Of a stretch of DNA of 64,000 nt, positions 63,330 through 64,000 are shown one piece after another. Source of the DNA: Marmoricola sp. Leaf446 (GTDB lineage: Bacteria > Actinomycetota > Actinomycetes > Propionibacteriales > Nocardioidaceae); assembly GCF_001424755.1 (NCBI RefSeq), contig NZ_LMRF01000005.1, forward strand, positions 62,001-126,000, read 5' to 3'. Numbering within the stretch: position 1 is the first letter of the stretch; every line of letters starts with the position of its first letter. Made by a program: the position numbers and the translations under genes. Under the pieces are notes generated by a model. That model did not search any database. It was given only the letters and a program-made list of their open reading frames with translations, and was not told the DNA's origin.

Positions 63330-64000
63330 TCAGGCACGTCCGCCCGCGTCGCCGAAGCGGCTCAGCACGACCGCCTCGACCAGCTGCGCGACGAGGTAGA
63401 GCAGCAGCGCGGTCAGCGTGACCACGACGACCAGCGCCCAGGTGCGGCCGTTCTGCGACCGGCTGGCGGCCGAGACCACGGCGTACCCGATGCCGTTGCC
63501 GGTGGCGAGCCACTCGGCCAGCAGGGCGCCCGTCATGGCCCCGGGGATCGCGATCCGGACCGAGGCGAAGAACGCGGGCAGCGCCGAGGGGAAGCCCACC
63601 TTGCGCATCACCGTCATCGGGGAACCGCCGTAGACGAGCACCAGGTCGCGCATCTGCGGGGTGACCGAGCGCAGCCCGAGCACGATGTTCACCAGCGCGG
63701 GGAACAGCACCACGATCGTGCTCATCATCGCCACGATGGCGTAGCCGCGTCCCACCAGCAGGATCAGCAGCGGCGCCAGCGCGATCAGCGGCACCGTCTG
63801 CAGGACCAGCGCGACCGGCATCACCGCGCTCTCCAGGGTGCGGTAGCGGACCACGGTCACGGCGAGGACCACCGCCGAGACCATGCCGGCCACGAAGCCG
63901 ATCCCGGCGTCGACGAGGGTCTCGCGGAGCAGCACCGCGATCTCGCCACGCAGCTCGGCCGAGTCGTCCTCGCCGAACAGGATGGTCCAGACCTCGCCCG
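63330..64000 (-). CDS. ABC transporter permease (nitrate/taurine/pyrimidine-precursor type), 5' end outside window
   Basis: The frame stays open to the last base, so the N-terminus lies beyond the window; about 222 residues are visible. Five or so membrane helices and the EAA loop LVYGGSPMTVMRKVGFPSALP match SsuC/TauC/ThiX-type permeases. A periplasmic/extracellular segment GEVWTILFGEDDSAEL precedes the first complete helix. It is on the same strand as the oxygenase-deaminase operon, 136 nt upstream, so it may import that pathway's substrate (inference). Confidence 0.85.
   Translation of the reverse strand, partial: GEVWTILFGEDDSAELRGEIAVLLRETLVDAGIGFVAGMVSAVVLAVTVVRYRTLESAVMPVALVLQTVPLIALAPLLILLVGRGYAIVAMMSTIVVLFPALVNIVLGLRSVTPQMRDLVLVYGGSPMTVMRKVGFPSALPAFFASVRIAIPGAMTGALLAEWLATGNGIGYAVVSAASRSQNGRTWALVVVVTLTALLLYLVAQLVEAVVLSRFGDAGGRA

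Overview
The window is very GC-rich DNA (about 70 % or more throughout) with many GTG starts, short intergenic gaps and operons joined by 4-nt ATGA/GTGA overlaps. Gene families (Eis acetyltransferase, an echA7/fadE12/accA2/accD2/fadE13-type operon, TIGR03084, RecQ with a phosphoribosyltransferase tail) point to an aerobic high-GC actinobacterium; a Nocardioides-like Nocardioidaceae is my best guess (inference). No rRNA, tRNA, CRISPR array, phage module or complete insertion sequence was found. No gene-free stretch exceeds 300 bases.

Layout. (1) 1-9851: the end of an Eis-type acetyltransferase; a minus-strand sulfonate/nitrate/taurine-type ABC operon ending in a beta-hydroxyacid dehydrogenase; a divergent LarA-family racemase with an aminotransferase; two exported proteins including a Tat-dependent PhoX-type phosphatase. 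(2) 9852-20113: a minus-strand TetR-led acyl-CoA catabolic operon (TetR, TIGR03084 protein, AtuA/DUF1446, two acyl-CoA dehydrogenases, a biotin-dependent acyl-CoA carboxylase pair, enoyl-CoA hydratase). Its last gene is bracketed by a striking 74-nt inverted repeat. (3) 20113-22357: a SipW-type signal peptidase fused to a LamG domain plus a TasA/CalY-like exported protein. (4) 22565-28748: MFS exporter with HxlR regulator, thioesterase, DUF4385, M13 metallopeptidase, and a lipoprotein gene bracketed by mirrored 32-nt tandem repeats.

(5) 28923-53437 is the core of the window and reads as a choline/glycine betaine degradation island. The minus-strand operon encodes an IclR regulator, corrinoid protein, pterin:corrinoid methyltransferase, RACo-type activator, DUF1638 protein and MetF. 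It is divergent from an MttB-family (non-pyrrolysine) methyltransferase and PurU. Further along are a second IclR, betaine aldehyde dehydrogenase, GMC choline dehydrogenase, a complete betaine/choline ABC transporter (ATPase, double permease, binding lipoprotein), a GNAT, a dimethylglycine dehydrogenase-like enzyme and its ETF pair. Together they suggest: choline uptake, oxidation to betaine, B12-dependent transfer of one methyl to tetrahydrofolate, flavin-dependent demethylation of dimethylglycine, and C1 disposal through MetF and PurU. This is inferred from gene content. An orphan sensor kinase and RNase HI sit inside the island.

(6) 53460-64000: propeller protein, RecQ-PRTase, DUF3995, an unusual duplicated inverted-repeat module, DHA2 exporter, DUF1275 protein, then an operon of two paralogous isopenicillin-N-synthase-like oxygenases flanking an adenosine-deaminase-like enzyme, next to a partial ABC permease.
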